Of a stretch of 64,000 bases of DNA, positions 34,381 to 43,800 are shown in pieces. Origin of the DNA: VGJW01 sp035285595 (GTDB lineage: Bacteria > Cyanobacteriota > Sericytochromatia > S15B-MN24 > VGJW01); assembly GCA_035285595.1 (NCBI GenBank), contig JAYKGV010000018.1:1-64000 (forward strand), in the 5' to 3' direction. The position numbers and the translations under genes were made by a program. The notes under the pieces are model-generated. The model had not been told where the DNA came from. It did no database searches and was given only the letters and a program-made list of their open reading frames with translations. The stretch's first letter is position 1. Each line of letters starts with the position of its first letter.

Positions 34381-35724
34381 CTAATTTCCCGCCGGAGCCG
34401 CCGCCATCCGGCCGAGCAAGCCTGTGTCGAATTCGCCGGAGCGAAATTCCGGGTGCCCCAGGACCTGCTTCAGCAGGGGCAAGTTGGTCCGGACTCCCTC
34501 GACCACCGTGGCAGCCAACGCCTGCTCCATCAGGTCCATGGCGTCGACCCGATCCCGACCGTGCACGACCAACTTGGCCAGCATGGGATCGTAGTGGGGA
34601 CTGACGATGCTCCCAGAAGCCACAAAAGTGTCCACGCGGACCCCGTCGGGCCAACGGACTTGTTCCAATGTGCCCGGGGACGGATAACCCGTGACCGGGT
34701 CTTCGGCGTAGACACGGCACTCGATGGAATGGCCGTTGAAAGGAACGGTCCCTATGGCGGGATCAAGGGGCTGCCCTGCAGCAATCCGAAGCTGCCAGAC
34801 GGCGAGGTCCACTCCTGTCACCGCCTCGGTCACGGGATGTTCCACCTGCAACCTCGTGTTCATCTCCAGGAAATAGAACGCACCGGAAGCGTCCAACAGG
34901 TATTCCAAGGTTCCCGCATTGACGTAACCGAGCGCGCGCACCAGCTGCAGCGAGACCTCTCCCATTCTCTCCCGCAAGGCGTGGTCCACCGCGGCCGATC
35001 CTGCCTCCTCCACCACCTTTTGATGGCGACGCTGGACCGAGCACTCCCGCTCTCCCAGGTGAACGACCCTGCCGTGTCCGTCCGCCAGGACCTGTATCTC
35101 GATGTGCCGAGGCCGGTCCAAGGCCTTCTCGACGTACATGGAACCATCGCCGAAATACGCTTTTGCCCGCGCCACACAAACCTTGAAGGCCTTTTCAAGC
35201 TCTCCGGGGCCATCGGCGCGCTGCATGCCGATGCCCCCCCCGCCCCTCGCGGCCTTGAGCATCACGGGGTATCCGATGGCCGAGGCAGCGATCAAGGCCT
35301 CCGCCACGTCCGCCACGGGAGCCTCGGTTCCCGGCACCACAGGCACACCGGCAGCCCGGGCAAACGCCCTGGCTGCCACCTTGTCTCCCATTCTGGCAAT
35401 CGCCTCCGGAGAGGGGCCGACCCAGGCCAGCCCCGCATCAAGGACCTTGCGGGCAAAGGCTGCGTTTTCGGACAGGAGGCCATACCCCGGATGTATCGCT
35501 TCACAGCCGGACTTGAGGGCCGCCTCGAGAATCGCATCCTGATTCAGGTAGCTCTGGGCCACAGCCGCCGGGCCCACAAGGAAGGATTCGGCGTCGCGAG
35601 CATGCGGTGCGTCCACGTCCGCCTCGGAGTGCACCGTGACCGGTGTGACGCCCAGAACCCCACACGCCTTCATCAACCGAACGGCGATCTCGCCGCGGTT
35701 GGCTATCAGGACCTTGCGGAACAT
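34381..35724 (-). CDS. Biotin carboxylase subunit of acyl-CoA carboxylase
   Basis: 447 residues from the ATG at 35724 (MFRKVLIANRGEIA; AGAGGA five bases upstream). AccC-type ATP-grasp: ANRGEIAVR, CEAIHPGYGLLSENAAFA, the ATP loop KAARGGGGIGMQ, ERECSVQRRHQKVVEEA and EMNTRLQVEHPVTEAVTG. Carboxylates biotin on the carrier encoded next. No biotin domain is fused at the C-terminus. It may be the MCC subunit or also serve acetyl-CoA carboxylase; the neighbourhood favours the former. Confidence 0.94.
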   Translation of the reverse strand: MFRKVLIANRGEIAVRLMKACGVLGVTPVTVHSEADVDAPHARDAESFLVGPAAVAQSYLNQDAILEAALKSGCEAIHPGYGLLSENAAFARKVLDAGLAWVGPSPEAIARMGDKVAARAFARAAGVPVVPGTEAPVADVAEALIAASAIGYPVMLKAARGGGGIGMQRADGPGELEKAFKVCVARAKAYFGDGSMYVEKALDRPRHIEIQVLADGHGRVVHLGERECSVQRRHQKVVEEAGSAAVDHALRERMGEVSLQLVRALGYVNAGTLEYLLDASGAFYFLEMNTRLQVEHPVTEAVTGVDLAVWQLRIAAGQPLDPAIGTVPFNGHSIECRVYAEDPVTGYPSPGTLEQVRWPDGVRVDTFVASGSIVSPHYDPMLAKLVVHGRDRVDAMDLMEQALAATVVEGVRTNLPLLKQVLGHPEFRSGEFDTGLLGRMAAAPAGN

Positions 35725-35774
35725 CGTTGTCCTCTTCATCAAGTCAACAAGAATAGCAGACGCCCGGCCACGAC

Positions 35775-36800
35775 CTACAGAGGTCCGGGCGCCACGTAGA
35801 CCGGATTGCTGAGCACCAACATGTCAGCCGCCGGCCAACCCGGCTTGACCAGCTCGGCGCGCACGTAGTCACCGGAGGCCTTGAGCGGCAGGCGTAGCCG
35901 GACCTCGGACTGTCCCCGGGCCGGACGCACGGTGGTCAAGAGGCCTTGACTCGTTATCAGGCGTAATTCGGTGCCCTCGGCACGTCCCAACCGAACTCGG
36001 ACAAGGCCGGGCGTTCCGGCTGCGAGCACCTCACCGGGGCCGCGCCCGTCGACCGAGAGGGCCATGCCAGGAACTGCGGCGTCACGAGCCACCATGACCC
36101 GTCCTGCCCGCATCGCCTGAAGGACCGCGGTGGCATCGGGGCGCTCGGCCCAGACCAAGTTCACGGGCCGGTCCACCCTGGTCTCGTTGTAGAAGTAGCT
36201 GCTTCCCGCAAGCCCGTGGGTATCGGCACCACCAAGCGCCAGGAGGCGACGCCCCTTGCGAAGGGCCGCATCCCACCAGTGCAAGGCCCTGGGGTTTTCC
36301 ATACCTGGCATGAGCCAACCTTGGTTCCAGACCTCGACACCGTCGACACCTTCCGGCGGCTCGCTTCCGCGCCACGCCAGCACCCAGTTGAAGGGATGGT
36401 TGACGATGGAAAGGACCCTGCGAGCCCTCGCGCCGACCAGCACATCCCGCAAGTCTGCATCAGGATGGGGCCCGGTCCCGTCATCGAGGCCGATGAGCCC
36501 GACGTGCCCCCACCGCACCTTGCCGCTCCGAAAGGTGCCCCACTCCTCACCGAACATCAAGAACGGTCGCCGTCCACGGCCGGCAGGAACAAACGCACCG
36601 CCCTCTGGCCGCGCCGCGGTCAGGAAGCGCGGATCACGTGCGGCGCGAACATTGTCATGATCTGTAATAACGACGGCATCCACGCCCGTTCCGCGGGCAA
36701 ATCGCAGGAAGTCCGCGGCCGTGAGCCGCGAATCCGGGCTGTGATGGCTGTGGTTATGATAGGAAACCAGCACCCAGCCGGCCAACCAAGGTGCAAGCAT
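35775..36800 (-). CDS. PHP-domain metal-dependent phosphoesterase (CehA/McbA-like)
   Basis: 341 residues. SYHNHSHHSPDS is the opening His-rich PHP motif, VVITDHDNVRA the second, SIVNHPFNW the third, and LGGADTHGLAG the fourth. These form a trinuclear metal site. The order and the C-terminal beta domain (about 245-341) resemble CehA/McbA-type hydrolases. The start is hydrophobic but no clear signal is seen. Substrate unknown: phosphoesters or carbamate-like compounds are both known in the family. Confidence 0.85.
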   Translation of the reverse strand: MLAPWLAGWVLVSYHNHSHHSPDSRLTAADFLRFARGTGVDAVVITDHDNVRAARDPRFLTAARPEGGAFVPAGRGRRPFLMFGEEWGTFRSGKVRWGHVGLIGLDDGTGPHPDADLRDVLVGARARRVLSIVNHPFNWVLAWRGSEPPEGVDGVEVWNQGWLMPGMENPRALHWWDAALRKGRRLLALGGADTHGLAGSSYFYNETRVDRPVNLVWAERPDATAVLQAMRAGRVMVARDAAVPGMALSVDGRGPGEVLAAGTPGLVRVRLGRAEGTELRLITSQGLLTTVRPARGQSEVRLRLPLKASGDYVRAELVKPGWPAADMLVLSNPVYVAPGPL

Positions 36801-36808
36801 GCGGTCTC

Positions 36809-37420
36809 CTACCCGTGCATCGCGGGCCGGTCGGCCAACCCTGCGACCAGGGCAGCCTCGACCGTGCGCAGTTCCGAGAGGCGGTCCCGGACTTCGGTTT
36901 CCCCGGCGTATCGAGCGGCCAACGCTTCGAAGAGATGGGCATGGCCTTCCTCAGAAAGGGCAAGCTCGGCGTACAAGGCGGCAAGCTCCGGATCAAGATC
37001 GACCAACGCCTCTGCGAGCAGACGAAAACGCTCGCAAGACCTCGCCTCGACCAAGCCCAGCACCAACAACCTGTCGACCTTCTGGTGGATCTGCGCCGGC
37101 CTGACGAGGTCAAGCAGCGAGCGTACGTAGGGATCGGCCTGGTCTCGGACCAGCGCCCAACCTCGACGACGCATCAAGTGGAACAAGCGCTCGAAGTGGA
37201 CCAGCTCCTCCTGAGCCAACTGCAACATGCTTTCCACCAGCCTTGGGTCATCCGGGTGGCGGGCCACGAAGGCCATCGCCGTCGCCGCAGCCTTGCGTTC
37301 ACACGCCGCGTGATCAGCGAGCAGGGATGGCAATTCCTGGACGGCCGCCGTGATCCACGAGGAACGGGAGGGCCCGGACAGACCGAGACCCTGCCAATGC
37401 GACGAGACGACGGCCGTCAT
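36809..37420 (-). CDS. miaE: tRNA hydroxylase MiaE-like di-iron protein
   Basis: 203 residues from the ATG at 37420, which overlaps the upstream stop (TGATG). A ferritin-like four-helix bundle with two iron half-sites: ACERKAAATAM then QEELVHFERLF (E, ExxH), and EARSCERFRLLAE then SEEGHAHLFEAL (E, ExxH). LLADHAACERKAA is a MiaE family signature. MiaE hydroxylates the ms2i6A base at tRNA position 37 using O2, implying at least microaerobic life. The miaA and miaB genes are not in the window. Confidence 0.88.
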   Translation of the reverse strand: MTAVVSSHWQGLGLSGPSRSSWITAAVQELPSLLADHAACERKAAATAMAFVARHPDDPRLVESMLQLAQEELVHFERLFHLMRRRGWALVRDQADPYVRSLLDLVRPAQIHQKVDRLLVLGLVEARSCERFRLLAEALVDLDPELAALYAELALSEEGHAHLFEALAARYAGETEVRDRLSELRTVEAALVAGLADRPAMHG

Positions 37421-38505
37421 CACCGCGCGACGTGAAAGTCGCCGATCTGGCGGATGAGGCGTACCCGCAAGCGGACCTCGTCATCGGACCAACTCTGACC
37501 GTCTGGGACGTCCTCGAACGTGGGGTAATCGACGCCGTCCACCACCCGCTTTCCCCCTCGTTCGCCCTTCAAGTTGGGTGGCCCCACGGGAACGTGACGC
37601 CCCGACACCACCTTGAGCTGGGTGACAAGACCCGAAGCCTGAGTCGCGGCGGCCGCCGGACCACGCAGACCCTTCAGCCAAATGTCGGCACTCGTCGCAT
37701 CCACCGTTCCGTCGCCATCGGACTGGACGATGAGGACCTTCGTGCCCGGCGCCAGCGGCCTGATGTGGCCGGCCACCACCCCACGCAACTGACCTTTGAC
37801 CACTTCTGTTAGGTCCAGCAACTGCTTCACGGCACCGATAGGACGATCCGCGTACCAGTGGCCACGGGAGACCCCGTTGGTGGGACTGGGGCTATTCGAG
37901 GCTCCAAGAGTCTGCAAAACTCCGAGCAGATTGATGGTCTTGTCCTTGAACTCGAGGAGGGGAGCCACCATCGTGATACGCCGAGGCGTCACCCCCCTCG
38001 CGGCCAGCTTGTCGGCCAGCAGTGCCTGCATCAGGATCGGACCACCCGTGGATACCGTCAGGAAGTCGATGTGCCGAAAGCCCAGTTTCTGCAAAGCCTC
38101 AGCTTCCTCCAGAACAGGTTTCTGCCAGTCAAGCCAGGTGCTGTTGCCGAAGGCCTCGGAGGATTCGTTGTGTCCGCCCATCAAGACCCTCGACACCAGC
38201 AGCCCGCGATTTTCCAAGTTGTAGGAAGCGCTGGCTTCCTGCGGAGTCGTGCCGGTCGAATACAAGGTCTCGAACGTGGTCGCGGAGAAGCCGTGAACGG
38301 CAACCACTACAGGGGTGTCCTTCTGCTGCTCGGTGAGCTGCTGGCCCTCGAACCGCTTCGATACCAGGTTGGCTTGATTCAGGGCGCTGGCGACCGCCCC
38401 TCGACCGATGTCTCCGTTTACGGAAGCCACGCCATAGAAACCGCACCCAGAAATCGCAAGCATCAGCGCCAAAAGTGCCGCGCGCCCCGAGGACCTAGAA
38501 GGCAT
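37420..38505 (-). CDS. Alpha/beta-hydrolase-like lipoprotein
   Basis: 361 residues from the ATG at 38505 with a GGAGGTG SD. Lipoprotein signal with lipobox AISGC. VVVAVHGFSATTFET gives the oxyanion strand-turn of alpha/beta hydrolases. LTVSTGGPILMQALL sits where the nucleophile elbow is expected, but reads S-T-G-G rather than GxSxG, so the nucleophile is uncertain; IVQSDGDGTVDATSADI is a plausible acid segment. Probably a surface esterase or lipase-like protein. The start overlaps the upstream gene by 11 bases. Confidence 0.72.
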   Translation of the reverse strand: MPSRSSGRAALLALMLAISGCGFYGVASVNGDIGRGAVASALNQANLVSKRFEGQQLTEQQKDTPVVVAVHGFSATTFETLYSTGTTPQEASASYNLENRGLLVSRVLMGGHNESSEAFGNSTWLDWQKPVLEEAEALQKLGFRHIDFLTVSTGGPILMQALLADKLAARGVTPRRITMVAPLLEFKDKTINLLGVLQTLGASNSPSPTNGVSRGHWYADRPIGAVKQLLDLTEVVKGQLRGVVAGHIRPLAPGTKVLIVQSDGDGTVDATSADIWLKGLRGPAAAATQASGLVTQLKVVSGRHVPVGPPNLKGERGGKRVVDGVDYPTFEDVPDGQSWSDDEVRLRVRLIRQIGDFHVAR

Positions 38506-39055
38506 AACCCACCTCCACCGCAAATCTGGGAAGCAGCCGCGTCCCGTTGAGCAGGCCGGGAGCCCCGGCGAGAGCATCCATGCCGCCGGGAGCCATCCCA
38601 AGAACGACATCGACCACCCACGGCCCGGGCCGCTCGAAGAACTGCCAACCCACTCCGGCAAAGGGCTGCTGGAACCACTCCCCGGGCGTCTGCTCCGAGA
38701 CTTTCTCGAGCTGCATGAAGCCATAGCCTGCCTCGGCGAACAACGCACCGACATGCGGCAGAAGGTAGGCCCTGCCCTTCAGGTCGACGCGACGGGCGAT
38801 GCCAAGGGTCCCCAGAGACAGCGCCCCCTCGAGGTTGCCCTGACGCCACGCAGCGCCAATGTGGGCAAACTCGGGGTTCCCTAACCCCGTGAACACCCTC
38901 CAACCGACCACGGGAGTGATGTGGGGGGCCTCTTCCTCCGGCAGCTCGGGGTCATAAGGCTCCGCCTCGGCCCACGAAGATGACTCTGGAGCCGGCTGGA
39001 TCGACGGTGAGGACGCGGCCGCGATCAGCAATGGCAAAAACGACAAATCGGGCAC
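38495..39055 (-). CDS. Secreted/outer-membrane barrel-like protein
   Basis: 186 residues if started at the GTG at 39055, which has GGAGG seven bases upstream; an ATG at 39076 is possible. A short hydrophobic signal (LSFLPLLIAAASS) is followed by a Pro/Glu-rich spacer and then alternating strands such as VVGWRVFTGLGNPEFAHI and FAVEVGYAF. The protein ends in Phe, as outer-membrane barrels do. No named family recognised. First gene of the long minus-strand array. Confidence 0.65.
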   Translation of the reverse strand: MPDLSFLPLLIAAASSPSIQPAPESSSWAEAEPYDPELPEEEAPHITPVVGWRVFTGLGNPEFAHIGAAWRQGNLEGALSLGTLGIARRVDLKGRAYLLPHVGALFAEAGYGFMQLEKVSEQTPGEWFQQPFAGVGWQFFERPGPWVVDVVLGMAPGGMDALAGAPGLLNGTRLLPRFAVEVGYAF

Positions 39056-39194
39056 TGCGAGACCTCCATCCCGCATCCTAGCATGCCCTGCCACTCGCCA
39101 TGGTGGCGGGGAGGTTTACTCCGCCTGACGTTCTGGGTACGGCCTCCTTGTTCCCACTCCGATCCCATCGGTCATCTCGACAGGAGGCAAGGCC

Positions 39195-40751
39195 ATGAAA
39201 TCATGGGCCAAGGGTCGTCCACTTGCGTTAGCTGGCAGCTTCACCATCGGTCTGGCGTCCCTCGCAACCCCGGTCCACGCGGCGGACCGCATCGATGTCG
39301 GCGGGGTTTCGGGCTCGCCCGCAACCGTCAACGGCGTCCAAGGCTACAACGTCACGTACGACCGCTATCTGTATGACAAAATAGAGTTTTTGAACGTCGT
39401 GGCTTATTATCGCGCCTATCGCGATCCTTGGCTGAATCAGGAGCTTCAGGGAGGCGGCGGGCTCAATTGGGGTGCTGGCGAGTGGAATCTTGCGGATCGC
39501 GACGACAACGTGGCGACTCGTGCAAACTTCAACCAGGGGATCGTCGAGAGCGTCGTCGCCAGGACGAACATCAACACGCTCTACAACTACCTCGCAAATG
39601 TCATTGACGATTACGGCAATCGTGGCCAAACGCACGCGAGCCAGTCTCAGGCCATGCTCCTGATCGACAAGGACACGGGTCGGCTCGTGGGCCATTACAC
39701 CGTGCCCGACAGCTATGAAGCACGGGCGGTGATGGAGTACGTCGTCGATTCCGGCGGAGCAAGCCGCCCCCTCAACGCCAATGTCAACTTCGTTGCTGGG
39801 GGAACCAAGAATCTCAACCTGCAGTTCGCCGGCTCCTCCGTCTGGTCCAGCCCAATCATTCTGGACCTGTCCGGAACAGGCAAACCCGACTTGTTGGCCG
39901 GAGGACACTGGGGTAAGGTGGCCGGCCGCAAGCTGGCCTCCGCGGCCATCCGGCCCTTTGACATCGATGGCAAGGGCACCCACGAGTTCGAGTGGATAGG
40001 CCCCAAGGCCGGCCTGCTGGTGTGGGACGAGACCGGCAAGGGACGGATTACCTCCGGCCGGCAGCTCTTCGGCAACGTGACCTGGGGCAAGACGTGGCGG
40101 CACGGTTACCAACCTCTTGCGACGTTGGACAAGAACAAGGACGGGGCGCTGACACCTGATGAGTTCGCCAAGCTGGGCGTCTGGGTGGATGCCAACAGCA
40201 ACGGCATCTCCGAGCCCGGTGAGGTCAAGACCCTTGCAGCGGCCGGGTTCGAGCGTTTGGATGTGCGTGCGGTCAAGGACAAGACGGGCAACTACAGTGT
40301 GCCCGGTGGTGCCGTTCGCAAGGGTGCCAACGGCAAGCGCTCCAAGGTCAGCACGTGGGACTGGTGGGCCCTCGGAGCACCTGCTCCTGAAGACGCGACC
40401 TATGTCTGGATGTCGGAGCCCGGAAGTCTCCGGCTCGTGGGTGGCCTGTTGAAGCTTCGTGCCAAAGACGGTCAACTCCAGGGTGCTTCCATCCCGACAA
40501 TCGGCGTGGAGAAGGCGACTGAGGGTCTGCGAAATGTGTTGCCGGTCAACGGCACGCGCAAGGCCGACCGCATGTCGTGGACGGTGCCCGCGCCCGAGGG
40601 CACCAAGGTCACCACAGAGGTTCGCTCTGCCCTCGAAGGAAAGCGACTCTTCGGCGTCACGACCCTCGAAACGGCCAAGGGCAAACTCAGTTACAACTGG
40701 CAGGCCGAGTTGGTCCGGGGCAAAGCCATCACGGCGTGGGCGGGCAAGTAG
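39195..40751 (+). CDS. Secreted protein with RTX-accessory-like EF-hand domain
   Basis: 518 residues with a Sec signal ending VHAAD and an AGGAGG SD. Residues about 215-380 follow a pattern often found next to RTX repeats: SPIILDLSGTGKPDLL, then IRPFDIDGKGTHEFEWIGPKAG, LLVWDETGKGRI, RQLFGNVTWG, and two EF-hand-like loops LDKNKDGALTPDEF and VDANSNGISEPGE. Here no GGxGxD repeats are present. The C-terminal 110 residues are unassigned. Likely a Ca-binding exported protein; function unknown. Confidence 0.75.
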   Translation: MKSWAKGRPLALAGSFTIGLASLATPVHAADRIDVGGVSGSPATVNGVQGYNVTYDRYLYDKIEFLNVVAYYRAYRDPWLNQELQGGGGLNWGAGEWNLADRDDNVATRANFNQGIVESVVARTNINTLYNYLANVIDDYGNRGQTHASQSQAMLLIDKDTGRLVGHYTVPDSYEARAVMEYVVDSGGASRPLNANVNFVAGGTKNLNLQFAGSSVWSSPIILDLSGTGKPDLLAGGHWGKVAGRKLASAAIRPFDIDGKGTHEFEWIGPKAGLLVWDETGKGRITSGRQLFGNVTWGKTWRHGYQPLATLDKNKDGALTPDEFAKLGVWVDANSNGISEPGEVKTLAAAGFERLDVRAVKDKTGNYSVPGGAVRKGANGKRSKVSTWDWWALGAPAPEDATYVWMSEPGSLRLVGGLLKLRAKDGQLQGASIPTIGVEKATEGLRNVLPVNGTRKADRMSWTVPAPEGTKVTTEVRSALEGKRLFGVTTLETAKGKLSYNWQAELVRGKAITAWAGK

Positions 40752-40770
40752 CGCACACGTTTCCCTCTTC

Positions 40771-40798
40771 AGCGGCCTCTCCGAAAGGGGGGGCCGCT
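40771..40798 (+). terminator. Terminator after the EF-hand protein gene
   Basis: AGCGGCC at 40771-40777 pairs with GGCCGCT at 40792-40798, followed by CGCTTTCTCCTCTG, a mildly T-rich stretch. It sits 20 bases after the stop codon. Confidence 0.65.
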
Positions 40799-40819
40799 CG
40801 CTTTCTCCTCTGTGGCATC

Positions 40820-40862
40820 AAAAATAAGATGGGCGGTGCAAGGACAAGGCCTCGCACCGCCC
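40820..40862 (-). terminator. Intrinsic terminator of glutamate dehydrogenase gene
   Basis: GGGCGGTGC at 40831-40839 pairs with GCACCGCCC at 40854-40862. On the minus strand this stem is followed by ATCTTATTTTT, a classic U-tract, 22 bases after the dehydrogenase stop. Confidence 0.85.
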
Positions 40863-40884
40863 GCGCCTCGCAAAGATCCGAGGA

Positions 40885-43800
40885 TTAGCGAATCCCGGCA
40901 GGAGTCCTGAGATCGTCGGGCGCAGGCTCATCACTGTGCCCGCGACGAAGGGCCAAGCGGGTAAGCTCCCTGCGGCCAGCCAAATCGAGAATTCGGACGA
41001 TATCTGCCCGGCCAGGCAACTCGGAGGCCCGGACTTCCGCGATGAAACGTTCGGCAAGATCGGCCTGTTCCATGTAGGTTTCGACCACCTTGAAGACCTG
41101 TTCCGGATCCGTTGCCAGCTGGTCCAGCCAATCAAGCCCCTCGCGGTACACCACGGTGCTGGCCAGGTGCTTTGCCAGCAAGGCCCGCTGATGACGCTGC
41201 GGGATCTGACTCAGGACCTCGTCCGGGAAGCGACGCGCCAACGAGGGCGGACAGTATTCGAGTACGATTTCTCGGTACCGCTCGGGCAGGGGATCGCTCA
41301 CACGAGCGAGCCCCTCCTCAATGATGCCTGCGAGACGATTGATCACGCGGCTGATCTCATAGGACAGCTTCGAGAGAGGCGTGGCGCGACCACAAGCATC
41401 CCATTCGCGGAAAAGCAGGGTTGCCTCCTGGGCCGCCTTGCGTCGAAGCAAGCCGATGACCTCGGAGATGTAGACGCCGCGAATCTCGGTGAATCGCTCC
41501 GAACCGATGGCCAGCGCGGCCAGAATCTCGAAGGAGGAACAAATGACTCCCGCCTTGTTGGCGGACGAATCCTTGATGATGACTACGCCCTTCTGCTCGA
41601 GGCCAAGCCGAGCCTCCTCCGTCAGGAAGATGTTGGCCCCCTCGACGATCAGGCGGGAGCTGGGTGTCCCATCGGCCTTGAGGAAACGGTTCCAGTTGCT
41701 CCCCTTGATGGTCTCGGGCCGTCCGCCGGCGGGGATGAAGACATCGGCTTCCACCCGGTTGTGCAGATCGTTCCGCAGCGCCACACCCTCGTCGTCGTCC
41801 GCCCGTCGCATGAACGCACCGGGATCAGTAGACAGGCGACTGACATCGAAGTGCACGATGGACAAGCCTTCCCGGACCAACCGCATCAGCTCGGACGGGT
41901 CCAGCCCCTTCGGGTCGACCGCACATCCGTACCCGTCGGCAATTGCCACCACACGCGCCCGTTCACCGTAGTCACGGGCCATGATCTTGAGGATGTTGCC
42001 GGCCACGTCACCGTCCGGTCCGCCCGTGACCTTGACCGTGAAGGTATCCTTGGCAGGGTCAATGCCCAGATACCTGAGCCCGTGCTCAAGGTAGACATTG
42101 ACCCCTTCGCTGGTCACGCCAAACTCCTTGTGGTTGATGCCCGTGCCAGGCTTGGAGGACATGAAGGCATCGGGATAGCGATACCCCTTGGCCCGGGCCT
42201 GATCGACGATCCAGCTGATCATCTCGTTGGTGATGTTCTCGTCCGGACCGAGATAGATGTACTCACGCTGGCCGTAGCGGTCGACCACCTCGGGGGGCAG
42301 ATGGCCGTCGGCATCGGTTACCAGCAGATCGAGCAGCGAATCCACCGCGCCGCGGACGGCAATCTCGGGTACCGCCTGCGGCTTCAGCAGGAGCACCCCC
42401 TTGGCTCCTCCCTCGGGAATGTCCTTGTTCTTGAGCTGCTGAGCCCACGACAAGCTCTTGACCTCATCGAAAAGCCGATCATTTTCCCGATCGTAGGCTT
42501 CTGGCGAGCGGGGAATGACGAGACGCATGCCGCCACGGGCCATGTCCTTCCACCGCACATGGAATCCCCGGTAATCCTTTCCGTAGAAATAGAAGAAACC
42601 GAAGGGGCGGTCGGGGTAGTGCTGGGTATCGAGCACCTCCGGATCCATCCGGAACGCGAGACCCGTCTTGTCGAGAATGAAGTAATTCGTCTTGAAGATG
42701 TGGCAGACGAACCGGAAAATCTCCTGCCAGATCCGCTTTTCGACCTTGTCACCGACACGGTCGATGGAAGCAACCATCGCGGCATCGGCCGCCTCGATCC
42801 GGGCCTCACGGGCCTCGGCCAGACGGGGGTCGAAACGGGCCTTGAAGGCCTTGATGAGCTCGAGCACCATCGGGCGATGATGGAGCATCGTCCACTTGAT
42901 CTTCGGTACGGTGTAGTAGTAGAGGTTCACCTTGGAGAGGAACACATGGGCATATTCCGCCGCCGCCCGCAGGAAGTTCGTCTCGTTCAGCGTCAGACCG
43001 TCCTCGTCGTTCATGACTGACAGGTCGTCTTCTTCGACCCACTTCAGGGTGTGGATCGCCTTCTGGATGGAAAGCCACCGTGATTCATCGAGCTGGGGCT
43101 TGCCACCGGTCTGCTCCTCGTTGATGTAGAGGGTCATCATGGCGAGCTTTTCGTGGGTGCCGTCGTCGAGTATGTTCAGGAAACCTCTGGCGACCCCGAC
43201 CCCGAAGCGCCGCAGCAAGCGGACGACCTGGTGCATATAGGGCACGGCGCGGACGTTGGTCACCGCCACGTCCAGACGGTCCACGTCAGGATAGGCGTCC
43301 CGGTTGAGGCCCACGTGCGTGCCCTCGAGCGAACGGCTCTGGTGGAAAATGGTCGCGTGCCGCACGATGCGGTCGACCGAGGACCTGAGCACGTAATCGT
43401 GGGGCAGATTATCGAAGTAACGCTCGAGCTCGTGTGCAGGAACAAAGTTCTTAAGAGCAAGAGCAGCGGCTGCAAGCGTGGGAGCCGCTTCAGGCGCCGT
43501 GCGATCGACGGCCTCATCCGGCGTCAGCTGGAAGACCGCCAGAAGCAACTTGCCGTCACGGCTGCTGTAGACCTCCGCCGAGGCAATGAGCGCCCGGCCG
43601 ACCTGCCGGAGCATGTCCAGCAACGCATCCGGGTCGTCGGCAGGGCCGAGGCATACGAGGCGCGATCCGTCGGCGCTGCGTACGATCGCGGACTGGCGAT
43701 TCTCAAAAACCTGACCCATCAGGATGGTTTGAAGATGCCGGGCTTGCTCGTGCTCCGGGGTGAACTCGAAGTAGAAGTCCGGCATGGACTGGTAGAACCA

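Noticed and set aside
38506..38754. 83-residue N-terminal extension of the hydrolase-like lipoprotein
   Set aside because: It would hide the lipoprotein signal and lies inside the upstream gene; the ATG at 38505 has GGAGGTG.
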